A program made the position numbers and the translations under genes. From contig NC_021915.1 in the NCBI RefSeq assembly GCF_000442645.1, forward strand, positions 558,001 through 622,000: DNA of 64,000 nt, read 5' to 3'. Origin of the DNA: Corynebacterium maris DSM 45190 (GTDB taxonomy: Bacteria; Actinomycetota; Actinomycetes; Mycobacteriales; Mycobacteriaceae). Under the pieces are notes generated by a model. That model was not told where the DNA came from and did no database searches. It worked only from the letters and a program-made list of their open reading frames with translations. Numbering within the stretch: the stretch's first letter is position 1; each line of letters starts with the position of its first letter. This document shows positions 24,774 through 31,648 of this stretch, piece after piece.

Positions 24774-27185
24774 GTGTTCGGAGCCACTGAATTGACCGCC
24801 GTACTCGGAGCACCGCCGCGCCCTGGAGCGGACACCGCCGCCTGGGTGAAATACGCCCGCGCCCTGGCGGACGCTGGACTCCCCGCCCTACTGGTCCAGC
24901 CGGGAACGAAATACCCCGCGGACCTCCGTTCCGAGCGGGAGAAAGACGGTCCCGGCGGGGTCCACCTGGCCACCACCGACCGCGCCACATTGAAAAAGTA
25001 CGTGGAACGCGCCCTCAAAGACCCGGCGGAGCACCGGCCCGCCGGACACCCCACGCCCTACGGCCCCGGCGCTCACCTGAATTGGGCGGTCCGTCTCGGA
25101 GGCTCCGGGTACGTGGTGGCGGACGCGGACACACCGGGGGAGGTCGCCGCCCTCCGGTCATTCCTGGCGGAGCACTACGGCGGGGAGTCCAAGGTCCCCG
25201 GCCCCACCGTCCTCACCCCCGGTACCGCGGACGGAGCACATAAGGGCGGGGGTCACTGGTGGTTTAAGCTCCCGGAGGGCCGGGAGTACGCCGGGGCCTC
25301 CGCCACTGTCACCGTGACTGTCCCGGACCACTCGGAGGGCTTTTCCATCTACGCGGGGGACGCTTACGTCCTTATTCCGCCGTCCCGCCGTCCGGAGGGG
25401 GACTACCTGTTAGTGGGGTCCGATAACACGGCCCCGGACCCCCTGCTGGCGGAGCTGGAGACGGCGGAGGCTACCGCGGCGGAGCTGGTAGAGCGCCGGG
25501 AGGACCGTAAGCGTAAGGCGGAGGCCGGGGAACTCGGAGACATGGAGGACCAGGTGGCCGCCTGGTCACAGGTCACCCCCTGGTCCGAGGTCCTTACAGG
25601 CGGATGGATGGAGACCGGCCTGGCGGATAACTGCGGTTGTCCTATCTGGACCGCGCCGGGTGCTCACTCCAGTCCTAAGTCCGCCACCACTCACGTAGAC
25701 GGGTGCTCCCGCCCTACCGTGGACCCGCTTAACCCGCCCATGCACCTGTGGACGGATAACCCTGGCCCGGAGCTGGAGGCCGTGGTGGCAGAGAGTGGCT
25801 CCAAGACCATGAGCAAGCTCACCGCGTACGCCGCCCTGGCACACGGCGGGGACATGTCCGCCGCGCTGGAGGCCGCCGAGGTCTCCGCCGGTGGGGGCCA
25901 GACACTGGACCCGGCCCGGCTGGCGGAACTGTTAGACCCCGCGGTCTCGGAGCTGGAGAGGGAAGCGGCCACGGAGGCCCTGGAGAGTCTCCGTCCGGAC
26001 GTGGCTAAACACGTCCAGGACCTCATGGCCCGCCGGGAGGCGGAGCGCGTGGTCAAGCGCCTGGAGCGCTCACAGGCGGAGGGGGACCGTAAGCCGGTGG
26101 AGGCCGTGTCCCTGGCGGACCTCATGGCACAGGACCCGCCCGCGGAGCGGTGGACCATTGACGGCCTATGGTCCGCCGAGGGCCAGACGCTGTTATACGC
26201 TCCCGCCAAGGTAGGTAAGTCACGGCTAGCCCATAACGTCCTGGAGGCATTGACCGGCGGCGGCCTGTTTCTGGATAAGTTCCGCGCACTCCAGGCCACC
26301 CGGCGCGTTGGTCTCATTGACATGGAGCTGGCCCCGGCCATGCTCCAGTCCCGGCTCAAGGACCTGGACCGCACGGAGTGGAGTAACGGGGTGGTCTGGA
26401 CGCTCCGGGACAACCCGTCAAGTTTCGACCTCACGGACCCGGCGACGCTAGCGGAATGGGCCGCCAAAATTAAGGCACAGGACGTGGAGGTCTTAATCGT
26501 GGACCCGCTTTCCGCCGTTATCCGCTCCACCGGGCTGGATGAATGGCGCGACGGTGGCCGGGTCCTCCAGCTACTCCGGGAGCTATGCGCCCGCGCTGGG
26601 GTCCGCGCCCACCTGGTAGTGGACCACGCCTCCAGTAAGGCCGGAGGGATGGACAACGGGCCGCGCGGTGACTCCGGAAAACTGGACGTAGTTGACCATG
26701 TGTGGAAGTTCTACCCAGACGGCGACAACGAAGCCACCCCCACGTCCACCGACCGTTTCCACCTGGAGACCACGGGCCGCGCTTACCCGGTCTCCGCCAC
26801 GGTGAGACTGGACGGAGGCCGGTACGTATCCACGGAGCCGCTCCAGACCTCCCACCGCGGCCTAGAGCTGGCGTACCGGGCATGGCCCGCCGTCCAGGGC
26901 CAGGTGGATAAAGCACACCGCCAGATGATGACGGAGAAACCGGACCGGGACCCAGCCATGGCGTGGCCGTCTCGGAACTACCTACAGGAAACGGTCCGCT
27001 CCCAGATCACGGCACAGTGTGGCGTGGGACGTAACCAGCTCCGTGAGGCGCTGGACAGTCTCACCGCCCAGGGGGTCCTGGAGACCGTCACGGGGAACGG
27101 GAAAACAGGGGTCCTCCGCCCCTCCGGACGGGAACCGATTAACCCGGCGGACCCGTTCGACAATGACCCCGCGGCGGGGGCCTAG
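24774..27185 (+). CDS. Primase-polymerase / AAA ATPase replication protein of the element
   Basis: 803 residues, GTG start. The N-terminal bifunctional primase-polymerase domain (about 10-195) shows the acidic metal motif VVADADTPGE (about 115) and the later GGGHWWFKLP (about 160). A RecA-like ATPase domain has a Walker A in APAKVGKSR (about 478), a Walker B in EVLIVDPLSAV (about 572) and a downstream VVDHASSK. The C-terminal 100 residues contain a winged-helix-like segment (CGVGRNQLREALDSLTAQGV). The architecture fits plasmid, satellite or phage helicase-primases that start replication at an adjacent origin. Repeats right after the stop could be that origin. Confidence 0.85.
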   Translation: MFGATELTAVLGAPPRPGADTAAWVKYARALADAGLPALLVQPGTKYPADLRSEREKDGPGGVHLATTDRATLKKYVERALKDPAEHRPAGHPTPYGPGAHLNWAVRLGGSGYVVADADTPGEVAALRSFLAEHYGGESKVPGPTVLTPGTADGAHKGGGHWWFKLPEGREYAGASATVTVTVPDHSEGFSIYAGDAYVLIPPSRRPEGDYLLVGSDNTAPDPLLAELETAEATAAELVERREDRKRKAEAGELGDMEDQVAAWSQVTPWSEVLTGGWMETGLADNCGCPIWTAPGAHSSPKSATTHVDGCSRPTVDPLNPPMHLWTDNPGPELEAVVAESGSKTMSKLTAYAALAHGGDMSAALEAAEVSAGGGQTLDPARLAELLDPAVSELEREAATEALESLRPDVAKHVQDLMARREAERVVKRLERSQAEGDRKPVEAVSLADLMAQDPPAERWTIDGLWSAEGQTLLYAPAKVGKSRLAHNVLEALTGGGLFLDKFRALQATRRVGLIDMELAPAMLQSRLKDLDRTEWSNGVVWTLRDNPSSFDLTDPATLAEWAAKIKAQDVEVLIVDPLSAVIRSTGLDEWRDGGRVLQLLRELCARAGVRAHLVVDHASSKAGGMDNGPRGDSGKLDVVDHVWKFYPDGDNEATPTSTDRFHLETTGRAYPVSATVRLDGGRYVSTEPLQTSHRGLELAYRAWPAVQGQVDKAHRQMMTEKPDRDPAMAWPSRNYLQETVRSQITAQCGVGRNQLREALDSLTAQGVLETVTGNGKTGVLRPSGREPINPADPFDNDPAAGA

Positions 27186-27212
27186 GAACCTCCGCCGGTA
27201 GCCGCTGGCGGA

Positions 27213-27492
27213 GGTGGCGGACATGGTGGCGGACATGGCGAAAATGGCTAGTTTGCCACCATGTCCGCCACCATGTTTTCCCAGTTCAGGGGTAGTCCGC
27301 CACCTTGCCACCTAAGTGGCGGCGGGAATTAGGTGGCAAGGTGGCGGACATTTTTCTATAACCCCAGGCAGTACCGGGTAGGGGTCAAAAACTGTGACCG
27401 GCGGAACACTTTTAGGGTACTGTCCGCCGGGCGTGCATAAAACCCCGCCTGGCCTGGTCTTATGTCCCCGGCCACTACCAATGTCCGCCACC
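27213..27492. repeat. Iteron-like 12-bp repeats, possible replication origin of the element
   Basis: GGTGGCGGACAT occurs directly at 27213-27224, 27225-27236 and 27340-27351, and inverted at 27261-27272 and 27481-27492; 27294-27304 is a near copy. A 17-bp inverted repeat (27223-27239 with 27259-27275) and a perfect 21-bp inverted repeat (27295-27315 with 27329-27349) are built from them. An AT-rich stretch with a 10-bp dyad follows at 27507-27539. Repeats plus an AT-rich segment next to a replication gene is the usual layout of an iteron origin. Confidence 0.55.
27295..27356 (+). terminator. 21-bp inverted repeat with T-run (terminator after the replication gene)
   Basis: The left arm 27295-27315 pairs perfectly with 27329-27349 around a 13-nt loop and is followed by ATTTTTC. 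It would terminate transcription of the replication operon, although its arms also carry the iteron-like motif. Confidence 0.6.
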
Positions 27493-27506
27493 CCGCCACC
27501 CCGCCA

Positions 27507-27539
27507 CTTCCCTTATATACGTTAGGTAAATAAGGGAAG
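27507..27539. repeat. AT-rich dyad CTTCCCTTAT...ATAAGGGAAG
   Basis: A 10-bp inverted repeat with a 13-nt AT-rich centre, the most AT-rich point in this part of the element. It is a candidate DNA unwinding site. Confidence 0.35.
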
Positions 27540-27540
27540 A

Positions 27541-28520
27541 ATGGAGAGGGCCGGGAGCACAGGGGCCGGGTGCCCATTTCATTGGTCACCGTCATCGAGC
27601 GCCAGTACTACCGCCAGGGGATGATTGACGGGCCGGGGCGGGAATGAACGGACCCCCGCCGTGAGCGCTGGCCGCCCCCCCGATAGCTGGCCGCCCGCCC
27701 CGGCTCCACCCCGTACGCCGTGAGCCACGCCCACATCCGAGACCCCTGGAGGGCCGGGGGAGCCGTGACCTACCGCGCCGGGTGAGCCGGGAGGCCGTGA
27801 CCTACCGCCGGGAGACGATGACCACCGCCGTGGCAGGGAGGCCAGCGACACCGCCGGAGCCGGGAGCCGGGAGACCATCGACGCGCCACACGCCCGTTAG
27901 AGCGTCCGGGACCATCGACTGGAGTAAGAGTCCATCCACGCCGTGAGCGGACGTTGGCGGCGACGCTGGCCGCGGAACTGGACGGAGACCAGCGACACGG
28001 ACACCGACATGGACGCGGACGGCGACTGTGGGCGAGTAGAGTTAACAGCGAAACCGCGCGAGTCTATGCACGCGGGCGTAATTCATGCATGAATTACAGT
28101 TGTCATACCCCCTGGTCACAGGACCGGGGTGGGGGTACCCTCCCCTCCGGACCTTTCATCTACCCTACCGGTATTCACCATCTTGTGTCTCGGATTACAA
28201 AAACCCTGGTCGGTAGTCCCCGCCCCACCCTTGACCCCGTGCATAAAGTGGCCGTTTCATACATGGCCCGCCGGGTGAATGTCGCCGGAAATCCTAACCG
28301 GCCCTCCGGTCCCGAAAATTACAAACAGGCCGGACCGTTTCGCCGTCCTGGACCGCGCCGTGGCCGCGCCGGGAGCGTACACCGCGCCCCCGCCAGCCGG
28401 AGACGGTCTCGGAGGCCCTCCCCACGGCGGTGGCCGTGGGCCGTGGCCAGGGGGAGAAACGGGCCGCCCGGACTGGCGTGTCTAACCTCACGTCCCATTA
28501 GCCATACTACCCCTGTATAG
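27541..28520 (+). other. Chain of eight mini-ORFs joined by ATGA/GTGA overlaps
   Basis: ORFs at 27541-27624, 27621-27647, 27644-27664, 27661-27723, 27720-27785, 27782-27946, 27943-28092 and 28089-28520 follow one another. Each stop TGA overlaps the next ATG or GTG by four bases. None encodes a recognisable protein. The short motif GCCGTGA(G/C)C recurs five times in 27657-27948 and creates most junctions, so the chain may be a by-product of that repeat. Otherwise I see no convincing gene in 27186-28278. Confidence 0.3.
28279..28485 (+). CDS. Possible small protein of the element (68 residues)
   Basis: ATG at 28279, stop at 28485. The product starts MSPEILTGPPVPKITNRPDR, has a short hydrophobic/helical middle and a Gly/Pro-rich end. 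Codon use matches the element's accepted genes better than the overlapping frames do. There is no strong ribosome-binding site and no known domain, so the call is tentative. Confidence 0.3.
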   Translation: MSPEILTGPPVPKITNRPDRFAVLDRAVAAPGAYTAPPPAGDGLGGPPHGGGRGPWPGGETGRPDWRV

Positions 28521-28581
28521 GGGTGGGTAACGGGGCTAGGCAATTACCTCGCCGGGAGTTGATAGCGCCACGTCAATCACA

Positions 28582-28632
28582 GTACCCGTACCCATTTACC
28601 AGCAATGACAGTACCCATTCCGGCCCTATACT
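28582..28632 (+). promoter_or_regulatory. Promoter with GTACCC repeats before the element's second operon
   Basis: ATGACA (28605-28610) and TATACT (28627-28632) are 16 bp apart, about 85 bp upstream of the gene at 28717. GTACCC occurs three times around it (28582, 28588, 28611), which could be operator half-sites. Confidence 0.5.
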
Positions 28633-28716
28633 CCCGGCCAGGCGAATCGACAAATGAGGGGGTGGAAATTAGCGTCAATTGTGCTCCCGCCGAGCAACCT
28701 GTAAGGACCCCTCACG

Positions 28717-29808
28717 ATGACCGCTACACCGTTCCAGGACCGCCACGCCACGGTGGCTACCGCCCTGGCCGCCCTCGGAGTCACCCCGCCGGGCCTGGAG
28801 GACATGACCGCCGCGGACACCGCCGTCCAGGACCGCCTCCAGGAACTGGACACCGCCCTGGCCGCGCCGTCTCTCGATGACCTCCGCCGGGACGCGCGTA
28901 AATGGGTCCGCGGAGACCTGAAAGCCACCACCCTGGCCTCCCGTATCACCGCGCCGGACCCGGACAACTCCCCACGCCTGAAAGCCGCCCGCCAGGCCGC
29001 CCAGGCCGCCCTGGTAGCGGAGATGGACCGGGAGGACTGGTCCACCACCGCCCTGGTAGACGGTAGCCGGGCCGTGGTCCAGTCCGAGCTGGAGAACATG
29101 GCGTACGCGGCCACCACCGCCCTGGAGGACCTCCCCGCGCCGGGCCGTGAGTACCTGCTCACCGGCCAGGGCGGAAAGCATGGTGACCGCGCCGGGGACC
29201 CGGCCCTGATTACCATGCTGGTTAACGCGGAGTGGACCCCTACGCCTCATATCGACGCGTACCGGGAGCTGGCCGCGGCCTGGTCTCCGATCACCGGCAT
29301 GAACCGGTCACAGGACACGTTCCTGGCCTGGGACAACCTGTTTCAGACCATGGCCCGTTCCCGTCCGGTGACCCGTGACGGGAGCCGGGCGGACGCGCGG
29401 TATATCGGTAAGCCATGGCCGGAGGACCAGTACCACAACACCGGAGGCCCGCTCCCGTCCGCTATCTGGATGGACTACCGCGGCAACGTGGCCCGCGCTT
29501 TCGGTGTCGGTGGCCAGAATATCGCCGGGACCGTCCTGGCCGGGGAGGGAAAGCTGGAGCCGCTGGCGGACCCGCTGGGTAAGGACCACGCCGAGTACCT
29601 CCGTAGGTTTAACGTCTATGAGTCCGTCCGGTCCTGGGCACTTATGCAGGACCCGGACGTGGCGGATAAGGTCCACCGTTCCCTCCAGTCTCATAACGTC
29701 CCGGCCACCCTGCCCAGGGCCACTAAGCCGCTCCACCGCCACGCCGGGTACGCCTCCCCCGCGGAGGCGCTGGCGGTGTACCTGGCAGACCACGGCCAGC
29801 GGAGCTAA
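28717..29808 (+). CDS. Unrecognised 363-residue protein of the element
   Basis: The N-terminal third is helical and Ala/Leu/Asp-rich (about 1-140). A more globular part follows (about 150-340) with aromatic-rich blocks such as DTFLAWDNLFQTMARSR, DARYIGKPWPEDQYHNTGG and VYESVRSWALMQDPDV. There is no signal peptide, membrane helix or motif that I can match. Its ATG follows AAGGACCCCTCACG. It begins a three-gene operon with 29811 and 30638 behind the promoter at 28605-28632. It may be a satellite or plasmid accessory protein; the function is unknown. Confidence 0.75.
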   Translation: MTATPFQDRHATVATALAALGVTPPGLEDMTAADTAVQDRLQELDTALAAPSLDDLRRDARKWVRGDLKATTLASRITAPDPDNSPRLKAARQAAQAALVAEMDREDWSTTALVDGSRAVVQSELENMAYAATTALEDLPAPGREYLLTGQGGKHGDRAGDPALITMLVNAEWTPTPHIDAYRELAAAWSPITGMNRSQDTFLAWDNLFQTMARSRPVTRDGSRADARYIGKPWPEDQYHNTGGPLPSAIWMDYRGNVARAFGVGGQNIAGTVLAGEGKLEPLADPLGKDHAEYLRRFNVYESVRSWALMQDPDVADKVHRSLQSHNVPATLPRATKPLHRHAGYASPAEALAVYLADHGQRS

Positions 29809-29810
29809 CC

Positions 29811-30641
29811 GTGGCCGCCGGTAATTTCCATAACGCTTACGCTCCGGAGTGGAAAGGCCGGGCGGAGCGTTTCGACCCCGCCCACGCCCACCACCTGTTA
29901 AAGCCGGGTGAGCCGGACCCCGCCCAGTTCCCCGCCCATGCCCGTGGCACCTGGCGACGCGCCCTGTTGTTCCTATCGCTGGGTTACCGCCCGGAGGGTG
30001 AGGACGTAGCGGACCTGGAGCGGTGGACGGCGCTATCCGTCGATGACCGCCGGGAGGAACTGGCCCGGCATAACCGGGACAGGGAGGCGGTCAAGGCCGC
30101 CGCCGTCAAGGAACTGGCCTCCAAGGAAGTCGCTAGCGCCACCGCCCTGGCCCGCCGCCTGTCCGAGTGCCCCGGCCTCCCCCACGCCGACCAGATCACG
30201 GCGCTACTGGAGACGCTGGCCCCGATAGACCCCACCGGGGAGGGCACCCGGTCCAACACGGGCGGGACCGTTAAGCGCCTGTACATCCATCCGCGTGACG
30301 GGAGGCCGGGACACTACGTCTCCCGCTCCGCCAGGGCGCTCCGTGGCTACGCGGAGACCGCCCAGCGGGACGCACAGCGGGCACACCGCCGGGAACAACT
30401 GGCCGCGGAGCGTAAACAGCTGGCCGCCGAACGTGAGGCCCGCCGGGCGGAGCGGGAGCGCCAGCGTGAACAGCGGGCGGAGCAACGGGAGGGCCGCCAG
30501 GCCGCCCAGCGGGCACAACAGGCCAGAGAGCGTGAACAACGGGCGGAGCGCCACCGCGTTGAACGGCTCCGGCTGGCGGAGCAACGGCGCACCGCCCACC
30601 GCCGTAAGTATCACAGCGACAGAGAGAGAAAAACAGCATGA
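29811..30641 (+). CDS. Unrecognised protein with a long charged coiled coil
   Basis: 276 residues, GTG start 2 bp after the previous stop. Residues 1-165 look globular (YAPEWKGRAERFDPAHAHH, WRRALLFLSLGYRPEG), then TVKRLYIHPRDGRPGHYVS. From about 175 to the end it is a nearly continuous Arg/Glu/Gln/Ala helix with heptad-like spacing (for example EREARRAERERQRE), probably a long coiled coil or a nucleic-acid-binding helix. Its stop overlaps the next ATG (ATGA at 30638). Function unknown. Confidence 0.75.
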   Translation: MAAGNFHNAYAPEWKGRAERFDPAHAHHLLKPGEPDPAQFPAHARGTWRRALLFLSLGYRPEGEDVADLERWTALSVDDRREELARHNRDREAVKAAAVKELASKEVASATALARRLSECPGLPHADQITALLETLAPIDPTGEGTRSNTGGTVKRLYIHPRDGRPGHYVSRSARALRGYAETAQRDAQRAHRREQLAAERKQLAAEREARRAERERQREQRAEQREGRQAAQRAQQAREREQRAERHRVERLRLAEQRRTAHRRKYHSDRERKTA

Positions 30642-30895
30642 CCCAGAACGATGACCGGGACCCTAATGAGACACTGGACGCGGTGGGAGCGCGTATCTAC
30701 GGGGCCAGGACCCCGCGCCGGGTAGAGCGGGAGCGAGATGAACTCATGGAGCGGGCCGCGCGTATGTACGGCGGTAGCGCCGCGGCGGTCTATGACACCT
30801 ACGTGGACGGCATGGCGGCGGACCCCCACCGCCCCGGCCCTCCGGATGACGGGGCCAGTCTCGATGACATAGGCCGCCGCATGTACCGCCGCTAG
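30638..30895 (+). CDS. Small acidic/basic protein of the element (85 residues)
   Basis: Starts ATG in an ATGA overlap with the gene before. Two similar segments, VGARIYGA near the start and IGRRMYRR at the end, plus RAARMYGGS in the middle, suggest three short repeats of a (I/R)-x-(I/M)-Y-(G/R) helix. It has no known domain. It is the last gene of the operon, followed by a terminator. Confidence 0.65.
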   Translation: MTQNDDRDPNETLDAVGARIYGARTPRRVERERDELMERAARMYGGSAAAVYDTYVDGMAADPHRPGPPDDGASLDDIGRRMYRR

Positions 30896-30909
30896 CCCGG
30901 ACCCAGGAC

Positions 30910-30945
30910 CCCCGGACGTTGGACCCTCCAGCGTCCGGGGTTTTC
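30910..30945 (+). terminator. Intrinsic terminator after the element's second operon
   Basis: A 14-bp stem with one G-T pair (CCCCGGACGTTGGA with TCCAGCGTCCGGGG), a CCC loop and TTTTC. A second copy of its right arm lies at 31520-31536. Confidence 0.85.
30924..30940 (+). repeat. 17-bp direct repeat flanking the last gene of the element (left copy)
   Basis: CCCTCCAGCGTCCGGGG here is repeated exactly at 31520-31536. The two copies bracket the gene at 30981-31508. Confidence 0.6.
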
Positions 30946-30980
30946 TCATGTGCCCCGGTGGGGTCGGTAAGGTCCGAGAC

Positions 30981-31508
30981 ATGGACGCAAACACTCTCAT
31001 TACAGCTATTGCTGGCTTGGTAGGTGTGCTGATAGGTGGGGGTATCACGATGGGGGCCACCCGGTGGTCCGCCAAGGTCCAGCGGGAGCACCACAACAGA
31101 GTGGTGCAACATGAGAAAGTGATCGCCCTATGGGACTACATCCAGGGCGACACCTGGCGGGAACATGGGCAAAACTATCGCACAGCTATGGACCTCCGGC
31201 CCGAGACCAGGAAGGTGGGCACATACCCCACGCTGGGGGACCACGGACAGCGGCTAGCCGGGTCCGCGCTACTCCATGCTATGGACCAGGAGGTAGAGGA
31301 CCGGCTGGGTTTCATTGAGGGCCAATTCCATGAACTTACTAGGGCCGGGCTAGAGGCGTGGTCTCACGCTAAGGCCCACGCACATGACCAGACCTACACG
31401 GGTGACAGCCGGGCCATTATGAAGCTGGAGGATAGGGTCACAGCCTTAAACCAGGCCGTCACCACCCTGGCTATCTCCACCAAGAAACGGGCCACGGGCC
31501 AGGAATAG
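30981..31508 (+). CDS. Membrane-anchored cargo protein of the element
   Basis: 175 residues starting MDANTLITAIAGLVGVLIGG; residues 5-27 form one membrane helix, followed by a cytoplasmic helical domain (QREHHNRVVQHEKVIALWDY, LEDRVTALNQAVTTLAIS). The gene lies after the operon terminator and is flanked by 17-bp direct repeats, like a late-acquired moron. Small membrane proteins in this position of mobile elements are often immunity or exclusion factors, but no motif supports that here. The start at 30981 is preceded by GGTAAGGTCCGAG. Confidence 0.6.
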   Translation: MDANTLITAIAGLVGVLIGGGITMGATRWSAKVQREHHNRVVQHEKVIALWDYIQGDTWREHGQNYRTAMDLRPETRKVGTYPTLGDHGQRLAGSALLHAMDQEVEDRLGFIEGQFHELTRAGLEAWSHAKAHAHDQTYTGDSRAIMKLEDRVTALNQAVTTLAISTKKRATGQE

Positions 31509-31519
31509 CCCAGTCCCGC

Positions 31520-31536
31520 CCCTCCAGCGTCCGGGG
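31520..31536 (+). repeat. 17-bp direct repeat flanking the last gene of the element (right copy)
   Basis: Exact copy of 30924-30940. It starts 12 bp after the stop of the membrane cargo gene. Confidence 0.6.
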
Positions 31537-31621
31537 GTCCGTTACGTTAACGGGGGTAGCGCTTATATTTCCCGTTCATGCTGGTCATGGGCATTTTGCC
31601 GCCCTGGATTACGATACCCAT

Positions 31622-31627
31622 AATTAC
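31622..31627. promoter_or_regulatory. Left arm of the predicted attP (AATTAC)
   Basis: When the element circularises, AATTAC here and GTAATT at 22308-22313 become inverted arms placed about 20 bp on each side of the CCGCTCATG core, as expected for a serine-integrase attP. Confidence 0.4.
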
Positions 31628-31639
31628 ACCCGCTGGATC

Positions 31640-31648
31640 CCGCTCATG
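31640..31648 (+). repeat. attR core of the integrative element (CCGCTCATG)
   Basis: Second copy of the 9-bp core. Reading through it in the eccC frame gives Ile-Pro-Leu-Met, the same residues as at attL, followed by MGMSMLMMFAPP, which continues EccC. Confidence 0.8.

Larger units (their letters stand above)
22300..31648 (+). mobile_element. 9.35-kb serine-integrase element inserted in eccC
   Basis: Boundaries are set by the CCGCTCATG repeats. The two halves of eccC lie outside and all non-eccC genes inside. Contents: large serine recombinase, a terminator, five short coupled genes ending in a primase-polymerase/AAA protein, a repeat-rich region, a promoter, and an operon of unknown proteins with a last, separately terminated gene. 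Codon use differs from the host: many CGG, GGG/GGA and GAG codons, and very few of the GTCGAC-type junctions common outside. No phage structural, terminase, lysis or conjugation gene is recognisable. It looks like a plasmid-like element or a phage satellite (PICI-like); which of these is inference. Confidence 0.88.

Noticed and set aside
27213..27492. CRISPR array
   Set aside because: Repeats are 12 bp, in both orientations and irregularly spaced. There are no uniform spacers and no cas genes.
27954..28520. 188-codon plus-strand ORF in the element
   Set aside because: It starts at TTG, is Arg/Pro-rich without domain features and shares the region with better or equal frames. Only its last part is noted, as the end of the mini-ORF chain.
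22300..31648. Intact prophage or conjugative element
   Set aside because: No portal, capsid, tail, terminase, holin, relaxase or Tra/FtsK-type transfer gene is visible inside. The FtsK-like domains at 31646-35038 belong to host eccC.
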